64,000 nt of DNA, taken from Acridotheres tristis. Its lineage: Eukaryota > Chordata > Aves > Passeriformes > Sturnidae. The stretch covers positions 10,142,463 through 10,206,462 of the forward strand of contig CM072895.1 of the NCBI GenBank assembly GCA_037013685.1, given 5' to 3'. The stretch's first letter is position 1, and every line of letters starts with the position of its first letter. The notes below the pieces were generated by a model, which saw only the letters and a program-made list of their open reading frames with translations, did not search any database and was not told where the DNA came from. Position numbers and translations under genes: made by a program. This document shows, one piece after another, positions 1-14,509 of the stretch.

Positions 1-3000
1 TTACTTCATGAATGAATATGGCTGGTATTTCAGTGAAAGGTTCCCCATGCTTATCCATTTGGAGACCGGTATTTCAAACTTCCACTTTCTGACTCAGGAA
101 GGAAACAGGTGTAGAGCAGTGGTAAGAACAAATAAAATTCCTAATTTAAGAGGAGCAGATTTTCCTCTCTCACTCTTTGACATCATTTCTGGAGGAAAGT
201 CCCTTTAAGAAGAACTTAGTAAAAGTTTTGTATTTAGAATAGAAAGGCTTCAGGTGATACTTCCTTATGGTGTTGGGGTTTTTTTACAGCTATTTGTAGG
301 GAAGCGCAGCAGCCCTCTGCATTTTATATTCATCTGGTTTATAGCCTTAATCTTATATGACACAGAAGTTTCCATTGCAGATATCATACGAGGACCTAAA
401 GTGAAAATATGCAGGGAACAGATGGCATTTTCAAAAAACGCAAATCCTGTTTTTTCTGCAGTGTCTCAGAAATATGAGGAGCAGAAGGCAGATGTGAAGT
501 ACAACAAATCAAATGGAAGCACATACTTTCCGAATGTTAGAGGAAAATCTTTACTTTGAGAATATTTACAGGGTATGGTCACTTTGTCTCACATATGTGA
601 CTGCTGCATGGTGTTACTGAATCTTGACATTCCTGTTTTAAATTAGGAAATTAAGTGACTACAGGAAAATAATATTCACTAGTATTTTCATTAAATGGAA
701 ACAGTGTTTCAGGAGTTGTGAGGTCCTTAATACAGAAAAGTGCTGTGGTTAGATCTTTGAATTTCTTCAGGAGTGTGAGGTGTCAGATAATGTAGTTCTT
801 GCCTTTACAAAGTGAAGAAAAACTATTGGCTCAGGAGTTAAAGTTACCTTTTTTTTTTTTCCCAGCGTTACAAGTTGTTTGAAGTTAGTTGTGTAACTGC
901 TGAATTGACTTAGCTGTGAAGTGTACTCCAGGGTGTGCTTTGTTTGTTTGTCTGTACGAAGAGATTTGGAGAAGGGCTGACTCTGTTCGGTAGAGCTGAA
1001 GCTTGAAAGCACCTCTCTCCTGTGGAGTGCTGGCTGTGCTTGCATGGACACAGCTTTTCCTTACAGCTCCATAGAAACCAGGGAGTGACTGTTGCTCTAA
1101 CTTATCCAGGGACAGGTCATACTTACTGGCTTTTCAGTTGATAAGATAGTGTGTGGACCGGGATGTTTGTCTGGAATGTTAAAGTTTTATGTTAATTTAT
1201 TTGTAGAGGCAGGAGTGGTTTAGTTTTGGTTCTGCGAGCTCAGCAATGTAAGTAGACATTTTACTGTCACTTACGTAGTGACCAGGATGCCGACTAAATC
1301 ATGTGTGGCTTTTGTTTCAGCAAGAGGAATTGAAGTCCATGTTCTCTTTGCTTGTCAGATTTGATGAAAAGCAGTGAAGTTGGCAAAAACGTGGTCCTGC
1401 TCAGAATACTTCATGAAAGCCAGGATGTTTTTTAACTTGTGTGCTGTAACTTTGTATGTTCTTATGAAAATGTACCAATGAGTTACTGTATGGTCAGAAG
1501 ATAAATTTATGGTTTTGAGAGTGGATATAGGTAGAGATTGATAGTGGCTAAGTGTCCACTACCCTATACATGTTTGTGAAAACACTGTGCAGACCTGAAA
1601 GTTCTAGGTTAGACAGGGCTGTGAGAGTGACAGTAAGCAGGGAGGGAAGCATTTTGGCTTAATTGATCATGCATATTAGTGATCAGGCTGTATCAGTCCA
1701 AACTGGAAATTCTTGATTAAAGTGTGCAACTCCTTCTCTAGCTGGTCTTCAAAAGTCAGGAGAAGAATTTTCACACTTTATGATACTTAGACCTTTCTAT
1801 AATTAAACAGGAAACAGTTTTGCAAAGTGTTGGTGTATGCAGTTCTATAATATGACTAATCTGAAATAGTTGCACTTCCAAGGTCTGGCTTAACAAAAAT
1901 GCTTTGAACCAGTGCAGCCAAACATAACTGAGGTTTTCTGCAATAAGTGATGCTCAGAAAGAAATATTTTGCAGCATGTGACCTTGTGCCTCAGGGACTG
2001 TTGTACATTAGGGAGTTCGCCAGGAGCAACTGAAGTTCTAGGACTTACAGACATTCTAGCAAAAATGCCAGTGTTGATTTGTTTTCTCCTTGAATCTTGT
2101 GATCAGTTCAGTGTTTTGCATCCTCCACACTGGAGTGAGGATCACAGCTCTGCGGTGTGATGTTAGTGGCTCTTGATAAGAAAGTATGTGTAAAATGTTG
2201 TCTAAATGTCCCTGGTTTTAAGAATCCCCTTTTTTCAGTACAAGAAGGAATTAAAAATTTTAATTCAAGTTTTATTTTTGCTGCCTCTTCTAGGTTCTGG
2301 ATATCTGTGTGACCCCCTCCCCATAGTGTAGTTGCAACGTACAGAGTATGTGGCAATGAGTGACACTCTCTTGGAATTTTTTGATCTTCAGTTTATGATG
2401 AACAATTAACTTGTAAATAAAGGACTAACTCTGCCAGGGAGGTATATGGTAATATTCTGGGCACAGAGATTATTGGTATTCACGAAGTTGCTGGTGAAGG
2501 TGTATGGTTAAGATTACAACAGGTCTCCAGCCTTTCAGCAGAGAGGAGTGTTTTGCCATTGTGTTACAATGTGTCATCCATCATCAAGGGATTAATCAGG
2601 ACTCACGTGAGATGATCTAAAAAGACCTTTGATGTTAATCTTAAAGAAACTCAGCGAGGATCTCTCATCCTGAAAATATTGAATGGCTGTTAGTTTGGAA
2701 AACTCTTTCCTCTACTTTGAATTCCAGTTAAAAGTAGAGAAATGGGTTAATGATAACTTCAGTGTCTTCAGGTTGACTGGGCCTTCTGGAATGTATCCTC
2801 TAGTATTTAGGGAGCTGAGAGGTTGTGGAGATGGGAAAAATTCCAGAATGCTGGAGAGTTGAGGAGCATTTTCCCTCTTAACATATAGAAAAAAGGCAAG
2901 ACTTGGGTATGTCCCAGGGAAGACTGTTCACATCAGGGAGTCTGTCCTGCCTCACATACTTTTTGGTGGTTTCACTTCCCTGTACTGCAGTAATGTTCTT

Positions 3001-6000
3001 AGTGAACACACAGATAATGTGATCCTGACAAATTCAATAAATGGTCTGAAAACAATAGCTTTGGATTCAGCCATTTTGGTGTAGATGGGTTCAAATTACT
3101 GTGTTTTGGTATATTGCCTACACAGACAAGTAGCAGCTGGCAGGGCAGCAGTTCTGTGGGGGAGTATCCTGGGGGTTGTAATGGTTCCTAAATTATCATG
3201 AGTCAGCAGCATCACTGTCACGAAAATTCACTTGTCATACTGGAACATATAGAAGCATTTTAAATAAGGCAATGAAGCAGTTTCTCCATTCTGCTGAGGA
3301 GTGGTAGGTCTTCTGCAGGAACTCTTGTTCAGTTGGGGATAATGTGATACTCGGGAAAGTTATGGCTGTGTAACAAGATCTGTAAAGCAAATAACAAAGT
3401 CTGTGAAAGAGAAACCATAAGTAAGGATTGGGAAAAAATAGATTGATTTGCTCTACTATGTTTTTATACATCATGTTTCATCAGACATAAGCAGATGATA
3501 CATAAAGCAGCTTTAAAAAGTTACCTGCAGGTATAACTGGGAGGCAGCTCTGACATCGTGTCACTGCCTGTGAGCTGTCACACTTGGTAGGTGGGTCACG
3601 TCAGGTTTTTCATCATTGATGCTTTGAACTTGAAGGCTTGATCTTTGTCAGTAAAATTTGACTGGTTGAGAGTGGGTTGTTTGGTTGTTTTTGGTTTTTT
3701 TTTTTAAAGCATGGCTATATTTCATCCCAGAATATGGTAGATCTTTTTCTGCTGCCAAACAGTGCTGGGATACAGGGTGGTCTGTGGGACTTCCCCAGGA
3801 AAAAAAACCCACCACCTGCTAAAGTTGTGTTTCAGCCAGGGAATACTAAAGTTTTGGTCTGAATAAAATATTTCTTGAAAGGTATCTGCAAGGAAAGTTT
3901 AGTCAGGCTTCCACATCCATCATCAATAAAACAAGCAGTTCTGAGTTGAAATTGCAGCAGAATATGTTCACATGAGGCATTAGATGCAGGGACAGGCTTT
4001 CAAGCCATACGAATAACCAAAACAGATTATAAGGATACACTGGAGAATGCTGGCATGCTAATCTGGTTTCATTTACAGCTTCCCAAAAAATATTCCAATG
4101 GACATATGTATAGCTGCGTAATGGAATTCCAGTCTGCTGATAACAAGCTCATTTTTCTGATACTTTATGAGACATTTTAGGATTAATTTCTGGACCTCTG
4201 CAGGCTGAAGATCACTGTACAAATTGGTGAAGGGGGAACCTTGCTTAGTTGACTTTTAAAGACATCTCATGGAAGAGGGTAAAGTTAAATTCTTTTAAAT
4301 CTCTGGAGAAGGTGCTTAACTATGCAATGTATGAAGATTTTTTTTTTTCCCCCACACAGATGTTTTGCTTGCATTTTGTAATTTATTGTAGGACACTAGG
4401 ATAGAAGAATGACAGTGTTTTAGTCTTGGCCTGCACAGATTACCTGGAGAAGAACAGCACAATAATTCTCTTCAAGATCTAAAGACAAAGCCCAAACCAG
4501 CTGGACAACATTTTGTCCAAAACTCCTTGCTTTATTTTAACTCAATTTCATGGACTAGATCATAGAGAGAACTGCAGGAAAACACTGTGAACATGCAAAG
4601 AGGATATATGTCCCAGCTGCAGCAAATCATTAGATCACAGGACTAGAGATCATTTTTCCCTTTTTTTTTTTGTAAGCCAAGACCAAACTACTGGAATAGA
4701 TATTATTTTTGCAATTTATTTTATATGTATAAGAGTTGTTTTAAATTTAATTACATTCAGTGACTGTTCTGCATTGTTGTTTTTTAATAGTTTCTCGATC
4801 AGAGAAAGTGCTGAAAATGTTAAACCAGTGAAATGAAAACCATTGCAGACAATGTAAACTTTACAAACTGTAATGCAGGTGTTGTACATATGCTGAAAAG
4901 TGCTGAGTGAACATGTCTTTGTCATGTCCTAGTTACGGACAAATAAATGTGGAGTTTGATCATATTGTCCTGGTCTTGATGTAAAAGGGTTTGGAAATAA
5001 TCCAGATGCAGGGCGAGGCAGAGGTATGAGCTGTCCCTCAGTCTTGGCAGTTTGTCTTTAGGGGAAGTACCTATAACTGGAATGCCCCTCCTTTCCCAGT
5101 TTGTAGTACTGGTCTTGTAGGACCCAGGCAATGGTATCAAGAGGAAGAATTGCTCCAGTACTGGTTAGGAGAATGGTTTCTTATTTCTAAATGTCCTCTG
5201 TTTTGTTGACTTTCAATTCTCCTTCCTCTTTGCAAATGACATGCCTTCTACTTGCTTATCCTTCATCTGGAATGCAGATCTGAACTTCCCTCTGCTTGAT
5301 TTGTAGTCTTTCTTGCCTTGACACAAATATTTCATAAATAGTCTGGTTGCATTTGAGGCTGTTTTCCAAAGGAAATGTGTTTTTCTCCACTCCAAACAGA
5401 ATATATTTAAATGTAAATGTGCTATAGTAGCAATAATAACCCTGGCAGAATACTGATTTATAAAATACCCTTCATGGGAAATACCCATCCCTTTATTTCT
5501 TCTCAAGGTACTGGAGAGCTACTTACTTAACTTTTGCTTGGGCTCCATCCACATTTCTGGAAGACAGGTACGCAGGAGGTATGTAGCATACAGTGGGGAT
5601 AAGCTAGTAATTACATATTTGCAATTCTTTCCTGATGATGGAGAACATTATCCTGGTGTGTGCTGCTGTGCAGTAGAAGTGACTTTGTTCCTTAAGGCTT
5701 TGGGCAGACTGCACAGATGGGCCCTTCACTGCCCTTTTGCTCATTCTGTCATGAGAGTTTGGGGATGAGAGTGGTACCTTAAAGGCATCTGTGACAAGGT
5801 GCTGTGCTGGTGTGTAAGCTGGGCAGAACAGAGCCTTATCTTGACTTACTTGCAAAAGGTCTGTAGATCAAAGTGCAGTACAAAATGGATGTTTGATTTT
5901 GTTCCTTAAAGAGCTAAAAAGACCTTTGGATTTGATTAAAATAGTAGAATACCTTCTTCAGATTTAAAATACCTTATTTAATATAATGCTAAAGCTATTT

Positions 6001-9000
6001 GAAAGTTCAGAGCATTGCTCACATTTAAAGCCTAATACTATTTAAAATATGTTTCTTTGGTTTGTATCAGTGGTGTCAATAGATGCACTTGTTTGAGAGA
6101 GGTGTACAATCCCTGAAACCCTACTCCCTGCAGCAGTAAATAGGTTTTAATATTTCAGGTAAATACTAACATAAACAGTTCTCTAACATAAACAGTAGTA
6201 AAGACAGTTAAAGGGGCATTGGAGGGAAGTGGAATCTTAACAGGCCCAGGAGAGAGGCATAAGGGATGACAGCATTGCCAGTGGCTGCACTGTATGAAAC
6301 ACCCAGGAATAATTTGTGGTAGGCATAATATCTAGAAAGTCTGTGCTCTCCTATTTTGTGCTTATGAGAAGTTGAGCCTTTTAAATTTTGCATGTTTTAA
6401 ATGGCTTTATCTTGGTATTCTTACTGCTTTGAGGAGTAAACTCCTGAAAACCCTGTGGAAGGGTTCATTTTTGATGTATCACACTTGCTGGCTGAGGTCC
6501 AGAGACTTATCTTACACAGGCTTCTGTACAGGCTCCCCAGATACTGCCTTTTCCAAAATGTGCTTTGGGCTTTTGAGTTAAGTACAACTTGCTTCTAAAG
6601 ACAAGTTTGCTGGCTTTTGTGTGGTAACCTTACTTGCAGAAACTTAGATCAACAGAAGCTTGAAGGGCAGGTATTCAATCAATAGTATTTCTAGAGGTGC
6701 TGTTTTTGTCAGTGGTGTTTTCTTGTTTGATGAAGAATCTTTCCTACAGTCCTACAAGTCACTTTTCTCTGTTACTTGATTGTTACTCTTGTATGCCCTT
6801 GTATGTTTAATTGCTGTCACAAAGGAAAAAAATCATCTCCTTACCCCCTGCACTGTAGATCTCAGTATGTATTCATGAGACCAAACTGCTAAGGCTTTGC
6901 TCAGTATGTGGTTTTGTGGGGGTATGTGTTTGTCCAGGAGTTTTGAAGGAGGTAAGACTGGGTCAGCATGACCTTGGAGAAGTGGAAAGTAAGCATATGA
7001 AGGGACAGGTTGTTTGTGAAGCAGAGCTGTGTGAGATATCAGTGGAAGGACTGTCAGTAGAGAAAAGGGGGTTAGGACACAGATGTGTCTGTATGGACCT
7101 TTCTTAACCTATTTAAACTTATTTTTAGTTCATTTAAGTTTGTCATCTGATTTGCATAAATGGCCAGGTATGTAACCATTGGTATGATTTTCCCCTAGCC
7201 TGTTACTCTGGAAGAACTTTTGCATGGCCAAGCTTCTGGCATGTTTTCATCTTGGAATAGATTTCTATAGCAGTGTTCTGTCTGGAATACAAAACAGTTT
7301 TGATGACTCTGCAGGATAGATTCATGTGCTTTTAGCTTGAAAAACAAGGTGTTATCTCTCAGTAATAGCTGCTTTTCACTAAAACATTTAATATCTGTGT
7401 CTGGGAAGATTTCAGTTTAGTACATGATTAACATTTTAATCCATCATTTAGTGTTCTAAAATGAGATCGTATTTCTGTAATTCTAGAAAACCTGTTATGA
7501 GTGATGCTCTGCATTTTTAGATAGTAGATTTTTTTTCAGCAGCCATATACCATTTAAACAATGTTTTTTGCAGTATTTTTAATTAATAGGGCTTTCCATT
7601 ACGTTTGTGCAGCCATTTTGGAGGGCTGGCTGTGTGATATAATGGAAAAAAATAAGTAGTAACAGCATATCTGGGATATAGTTCTTCTGGTTCCTGATAC
7701 CTCAGGTGTGTGAGCTCGTGCCATTCCTGAACATCTGCATTTGTCCTCTCCAAAGGGAGCTGGTTTTCAGTTGTGCAGGCAGGGTGAAGGTGTGTCTAGA
7801 CAATTGTATTAATGGAAGTGAAAGCAGAGGGAAAGTAAGTTTGTTTTGTGGGTGCTTTATGTAGGTGAACTGGAAATGAATGATCTCAACTTGTGAAGAT
7901 GTGGCTCACCAGTTGTTATGACAACTGTTGAAGGAGTTGTGCTGCATTTGTGTCTTTTACAGTGAGGCCTAATAATGCATGTGGGATTGAAGCAGGATTT
8001 GTAATTGTGTCATTAATGGAATTCACTGGCCCAGAGAAATTGTGGAAGCTCCATACTGGAAGTGAGCAACCTGGTCAAGTGGAAGATGTCTCTGCCTGTG
8101 GCAGGGGAGCTGTAACTAGATGCACTTTAAGTCTGTGTGCCCAGATATTACTATCTTATTAAAATGTTAATGATAGTAAGACCAAGCCATGCTCTGTTTG
8201 GGTTTTTTTTTCTGGAAAACAGAATAGTGAAATTTCATGTGAATAAAATATCCTTAAAGAAATCAGGAGCATGCTTTTGACAAGTTGGACCCCCGACTGT
8301 GGCTCCCTGTTTCTGTGTATTGGGTCAATTGGAGGTTATTAGAAAGGGATATTTTAGTGATTGTATATTGTATTAATTCTTTATCATAAAGTAATATACA
8401 CCTATTCAGTGACACTTCTCTGAAAAATAGTGAAGTGGAAGGTGGTCTGTTTTGAATGCTTGGGCATATCTGTTTGATTAAATAACTTTAAAAGAGCTTC
8501 ACAGAAGGAAAACTGATGAGGGAAGTAAATTCTGTTCTGCTTTCTGCGTCCATTAAATTGTTCACTAATGCTTCTGAATGCTTTTGCAACCCAGCTGACA
8601 TCTGATTTTTAGGAATATTACTGAAATCCCCATTGGCTTGGCTGGTTATAAAAACAAATCTTTACTTCTTTAAAGTAAACAAGTTTTATTTAGAGTAATA
8701 GATAGAAATGCAGTGAACTGAAATTGTGGCAGGGATATACAGGTGTTGTCCTTATGACCTTTTACAGCTGCTATTAACTGGATTGATAAATGTGTAATGA
8801 AGGGTAAAAGTTTACTTTTACGCTGGTTTTATGCTAGAGGCTCCACATCTTTGTGATTTGCTGTTGCAGGAAAGGAGAAACTGAATTAGAGGCTGCAGTT
8901 AACAGGATTCTTGGTAGACAGCAGTGCTGAAGGGACCTGGGGATGTTTGCAGGGTACAGTGAAGCAGAAAAAGCACCCAGTAAAATGTGTCCATTTCAGA

Positions 9001-12000
9001 AATGTGCACTGCAGTATGTAACGTGGGCAAAGGCTGGAAGCCCTAGTTCGAGGTACTCCCAGAGGTGCTGGAACAGCACGTCATGGCACAGCAGGCAATC
9101 TGGAACTCAGGGGAGACTGCTTCCTGTTGTGTTTTACAGCCTTGTAGGCCAAGGCAGGAGATGGAAGTGGAAGTAATAGGAAAAATGCACGGCTGCTAAG
9201 GCTTTTCTGTTTCTTAGGACTTCTGAAATATCTTGATCTGCTTCCAGTGAAAAATTTCATAGCTCAGTGGCTCTGATTATATTTAGCTCGTGTTCTGGTC
9301 AATGTAGGTCTTTACATATTGAACACCTCCTTGGTTCCCACTTCCAGGTATATCAGAAAAGTTCAGCTTGAGAGTCAAAGCTTTAGAAACTCTAGTTTAG
9401 AGGTTAAGTCTGATCAAGTCTGTGTTAGGAATAGAAATGAAAGTAAGTAGAAGGCTGCAAACCACCAGGCAACTCCATTCAACTGTGGTACAGCAGGAAC
9501 TTCATGGAAGGGGTATTGGAGAATGGGGGTTTGTCTCTGACTGCAGATGTTTCTTACTGTGGTCTGTGTATCTTTAAATTGAATGTGCTTGTATGTTTCT
9601 TCTGTTTTCATACCAGTTTTTAATATTTGTTTAGACAAGTACACTATAAAATCTGGTATATAAAAGAACACCTGACAATTTTGTTTGACTCAGTGATAAA
9701 TACGATTCAACTTGCATGTAAAAGGATACAGTGAAGGATATTTAGTTGTGAAACTTAAGCACTTAACAAGGGAGAATATACTTTCAGAACAACAAAAACT
9801 TAAGAAAATAGGTTGCTATGGAGTAACAGTTAAGACATTTTTAATGTTATGTGTAAAAAGTGATAATATAAATTGTTAACAGTTCTAATTAACCTTTAAA
9901 AATAAGTGAAACCCAGGTTCTAATACAGAGTTTAATTCTTTTTATACTTAATTTACTTGCCAAAGACTTATTCATTTTGATGGGCGAAATAATATTTTGG
10001 GATAGTTGACAACCTTTTTTTTCTATACTAGAGCTCATTAAAGCAGATTTCATTGTTCTGAAAGGAGGTATGCCTGTAGAGAATATTTCGTTTAATGTCA
10101 TTACTATTATTTTCTCTTTTTCTGATTCATATTATCTGAAATAAGTTGCATTTTAATTCATTTAAAAGGAAAGCAATAATTAATTACATTTGCATTGACA
10201 AGCACTTCTGTTTGCTTTTTTTCTGGGATTAGGAGTGGCTAGTGATGATCTTTGTCCTTGTGTTTTCCATAGTGAAGCAGAGATCAGTTCGATTGAACTG
10301 TAAATGCAGTGTTAGAAGAACTGAGTAGCTGTCAAAGGTCATTTCAGTTCTGTGTAGTAGTAGGGGAAAAAATAACTGTTAGATATTAGGAATGCAGAGT
10401 TTTGGCACTGTATAAATGGGCCATGCTCCAAATCTTGAACATTTGATGCTGTTTTGGTGATGTTGTACCTAAAGAATATGGTGAAGGCTAATAAGGATGA
10501 TTAGAGGTATTTAGAAGTCTTCCATGGATTCTTAGTTTGGAAGAGGCATGACTTGATGAGTCCATGTAAAATCCTGAGTATCATGAAAAAGTGAATAGAA
10601 TGTGGTTGGGCACTTTGGTAGCACAAGAAAATATCCAGTTGAACTGAGGCTGGTATTTTTTAATAGCTACAAGTTGACTTCTACATAAAACACAAATAGG
10701 CAAAAATGTATAAATAAAAAACAAAGCAACTGAACAGATTTGCATAGAACTCTGACTGTATTAAATTGTAATACAGCATCTGGCTTAAAAGTCTGAGAAA
10801 GTATTCTGGGAGTCCTGATGCTATTTGTTCCTGGTCTTGCCCCTTTTTTCTCAAGAATTTATTGTAGATTGCCATCAGAGAGGGTAATGGAGAGACTGGG
10901 TCTTGCCTGTTAGGATTTTGTGTTGCTGTCAGTAGAGTGGTGGGTTGTGGAAGACGTGCTGTTGGACAGCGTGTGTGAGAAGGGAGCACGTGGGCTAATT
11001 CTGGAGACCGAAGGGTTTCAGTGCTACTATAATTTACAGCGCTTCAACTAACAAGGTTTTTGCTTTAGCAAAAAGTATTGCATTTAAATGCGGCATCTGT
11101 TGTCCTTTTTGTGCTGAGATGTGCCCAGGAAGGCGATGACTAAAGAGCTGTGTGTGTCCCTTCTGAATTTTGGAGTCAGGTCTAGGCATTGTCCTAGACT
11201 ATCTGCATGCACATTAGGCACTGTTTAAGGAATTACCCATGTCACTCATACTAGCAGTGATATCAAAATGGCAGCTTAGGGGACCCAAATCTCTGCAAGA
11301 TCATCTATAAATTGGTGGTTGGAGTTTTACAAAATGTTTCACCTTTGCTTTGATTGTGCTGAAATATAAATGAAGACTTGCAGCAACACAAACTGTTGAT
11401 ATGCTTTTCCCTTACCTTTTCCAAAGGTACTGGGAACCTTTTTGGTAAATGTAACCTGGATATTGTACTTCTGTGGTGTTTTAATTTTTATCTGGTACTC
11501 AGACCTCATTCTTACTTCAAAACTGCAGATCTGTGGTGTTCATTTATTTTGATACCTTAAATCCAGAGAACAGTTCTCCATGCGCTTTCTTTAGGTCCAT
11601 TTTTCACATTATTGTGAACTATTCTCAAGGTTCATTCAATCAACTTCTTAAATTTTTTAACTTCTGTCAATAGCTTGACATAGCTTAATTGCTATACAGT
11701 TCGTTCTGAAAAGTATATTTATTCAGAAGGTAATGAATCTTGTTTAAATACAGTCAATTGCCTTGACTTTGTCCCTGTTTTATCATCTACTTACTGATCA
11801 AACGTTTGGTAGTACACTTAGAAGGTCACAGCTGAAGGAGTTTTGTACCTGTGTAGAGTTCAGCAGGATGGGAAGTCTGTTCTGTCTGCAGCAGATGTTC
11901 CATTATGTCTGTTATGCACACTGGAAAATTACCCTTTAATAATATAAAAACATGTTTTTATAAATTAGAACTTGAGTTGTTTGCAATATGTCACGCTCAG

Positions 12001-13817
12001 TAGATTGTAGCTCAGGGCAGGGTGCTCAGAAAGTTCCCAGGTCAATACTGTGTGTGGCCATGACCACTCTGGTTTTTCCTCATCTTGCCTGGTAGTTAAT
12101 ATGTGATGTGAGGCTGCTTGTTTTTACTTTGTCTGCAGAAATGTGGTTGTGGCTCAGAGCTTAGGTGCAGAAGTGTTTCCATCTTTCCAGACTCCTCTAT
12201 ATAAAGGTAACATCTAGTTCCAGAAAGAAAAAAAAAAAAATGAAAGGGTTTATTAAAAGGGTGACCCAGAAGATATAAGGTAGTGATTATTTTACTCTTC
12301 CCCAGTGTGTGTTTATTTTGAGCCTTGATCAAAATCAACTTTAAAACTTTTTTTAAAAATCCACATGCTTAAGTCAAGAATGATATAACATGCACAATGA
12401 AAACCAAAACTGATCAAAGAATGGAACCATATCCAAACAAAGAAAACAAACTCTGATAAGTCAAATATGAAAGCATAACAAGGCACATTTAAAGGCATCC
12501 TGTGAAACAGCTGATGGCATCAAAACAGTAATCAAACTTCTCTGTTTCAGGATCACTAAACTATTTGTTTGCTTCTGGTTAGGTAGGATGGTTCAAGGAA
12601 AAAGAGGTCATAGCAGAATAACTCACATTTTGGTGGTGATGGTGGTATTTTCTGTGGGGAAGTTAATGGAATATTATTTGTATTACTGTCATCCTCTTGA
12701 GGGGGGAGTCTGGCTGTACTGGAACAGGTGAGGAGTGACGTGGGCATGTGGAGATGAGGCATTTGGAATGGCCAGGCCTACCTGCAGCCCAGAGTCTCAT
12801 TATTTTAGCAGCAGGTTTTAAAATTGCTATCAAGTGGGGAATTGCTTTCATCAGCTGCATGCAGTTTCTCCAGTCTTCCCTTTATTCTGATTGGTTTTGT
12901 TACCCTTCTGTGGACTAAACTGGGAAGTGATCATTTAAAAGTAAAAACGCCCTTTTGAGGGACTCTTTTTAAATTAGATTATTTCAGGTTTTGTTTTGAT
13001 CAGAGATCAAATAGCTTTTGGCACTTGTACTATAGTTGCTCAATTTCCCTTTCAGTTCTTCTCTTTAGTCATACTTTGTCGTGTTTATGCCACTTGTATT
13101 GATGGAGTTGTGTTTGGTTTTTTACAGTGACGACAGTTCCTGTCTCACCTCTTTGATGGAAGAGGACTATGACCCAGAAGTGAACTCTTCACTGTAGAAC
13201 AAGAAGCTCTTGTGGATTATTTGTTTCCTTTTAAAAGCAGCACCCAGTCTACGAAAAATAGATTAGAAGAGATTATTTTTGGACCTGGCTTTTTTTTGTT
13301 CATGTGACCTATGTTTCAGCATGTAAATGGTGAAAAACAGGGAGAACATTTGTGCCTGCTTCTGAGCTTTATATCAAGTAGTGCTTAGCTCTGTGGAGCA
13401 TTAGCCAAGTTACGTGGAGACTAGAGTATATCTATCCTAACATTCATTTTTTTAAAATATTTTACCTTTTTTTAGCAGATGTATGTGATAAAAATGAAAT
13501 TTATATTTTAAGAGCACTTGGGCAGATGCTTCTTGGTTAGATCTCAGCATTTAAAGCAAACATTTTTATGTAACATCATTTTTCCAGAGTGTTTAGGTTG
13601 ATCTGCTGCAGATCATGAACTGTCCAGCAGCCTTGAGTGTATCTGTTCAGTATTAACCATGATGTTGCTCTGAATGTTGTCATGCAGACTTGACAAACCT
13701 TTTTGTAATGTAAAGGCTGATTTCTGTACTACCACGACCAGAGGAAATTTAATGAGGTGAACGTGGGCGTGGCCTTTTGAAATATAAATTACCTTCTTAG
13801 GTATCTTTTTTTTGTAG
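1..13817. other. AT-rich non-coding stretch, probable 5' intron of GPBP1L1
   Basis: I see no coding exon that I recognise and no CpG island here. Open frames are short, start at random and lack matching splice sites. Mononucleotide T runs are frequent (for example around 850, 3,700 and 4,340). One CR1 remnant lies at about 8,031-8,140 and a possible orphan exon at 13,131-13,197; both are listed separately. The absence of a promoter-like GC peak before the first GPBP1L1 coding exon suggests that this is intronic or 5' UTR territory of that gene, with the promoter to the left. That is inference; part of it could be intergenic. Confidence 0.5.
8031..8140 (+). mobile_element. CR1 LINE 3'-end remnant
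   Basis: The stretch shows the order of words typical of the 3' untranslated end of avian CR1 LINEs: 'gagcaacctggtc', then a 'tggaagatgtctctgcc' phrase, then 'ggcagggga' and 'taactagatg'. It is diverged from the consensus I remember and lacks the usual terminal ATTCTATGATTCT repeats. It reads on the + strand and is 5'-truncated, as almost all CR1 copies are. Confidence 0.7.
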
Positions 13818-14016
13818 TGAGAGTGCAAAGAGAGGGTAAAATGAGCAGCTGAGGGGGTGAGGGGCACAGTTGGCACGAAGTGCGGCCTCTTGTGCTCTGC
13901 TTCGAGACGCACTATTGCCTCAAGGCTGGCCTTCCAGAATTCTGGAGAAGGAAGGAACCCGGAGGTCACTGAAGCACACAAACTGAGGACATTGGACTGC
14001 AGAGGCCAAACTCAGG
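13818..14016 (+). other. GPBP1L1: Candidate 5' non-coding exon of GPBP1L1
   Basis: A pyrimidine-rich acceptor ending in TTTTTTTGTAG at 13,817 and a strong donor (GTAAGT at 14,017-14,022) frame about 199 nt. These bases are richer in G, C and CpG than the flanking DNA (several CpGs at 13,870-13,960). There is no long open frame, so if this is an exon it is a 5' UTR exon. It would splice to the acceptor at 14,453-14,454 just before the start codon exon. The boundaries are inferred from splice signals only. Confidence 0.4.
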
Positions 14017-14509
14017 GTAAGTGATCAGATGGATTTACTACTTTGCTTATGGTGTGTTGATGTATTTCTAGATAAATTAAAGTTGAAAAATAAAGCAAAA
14101 TGGTAAATTGGAGAACCTTCCACAAAAAGAGGTGGACTTCAATTATACGAAGCAATAGCGAAATGTTCATAGTTTTGAGCAGTAGAAATTGCTGTGATAT
14201 GTTGGAAAGAACATAGGAGTGCAGGAGCTGGCATATGGCTGTCAACCTCATGGGTGTATTAATTGTAAACAGGAAGTAACTGGGAATGTTGAAGTTCTTA
14301 CCTATTTCAGTCAGAGGAACAAAGCAGGAGAAGTATAATACAAAAAACTTCAGCACTTTCCCCCTCCTATTTGTATAGGCCAAACTTTGAGATATAAATA
14401 GTTGTATTATTTCCGTTTGGATAAGATGACAGGGAATGTTCTTTTCATTTACAGAGCCTGGCCATGAGGTTTGATGCCTCATTTTATTGAAGGGAGACAC
14501 TGGACCTAA

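Noticed and set aside
254..559. Open frame with hydrophobic stretch near the left edge
   Set aside because: No recognised family, no good splice sites around it and AT-rich composition; chance is the simplest reading.
6169..6195. Direct repeat of TAACATAAACAGT
   Set aside because: Only two short copies; no sign of a mobile element or function.
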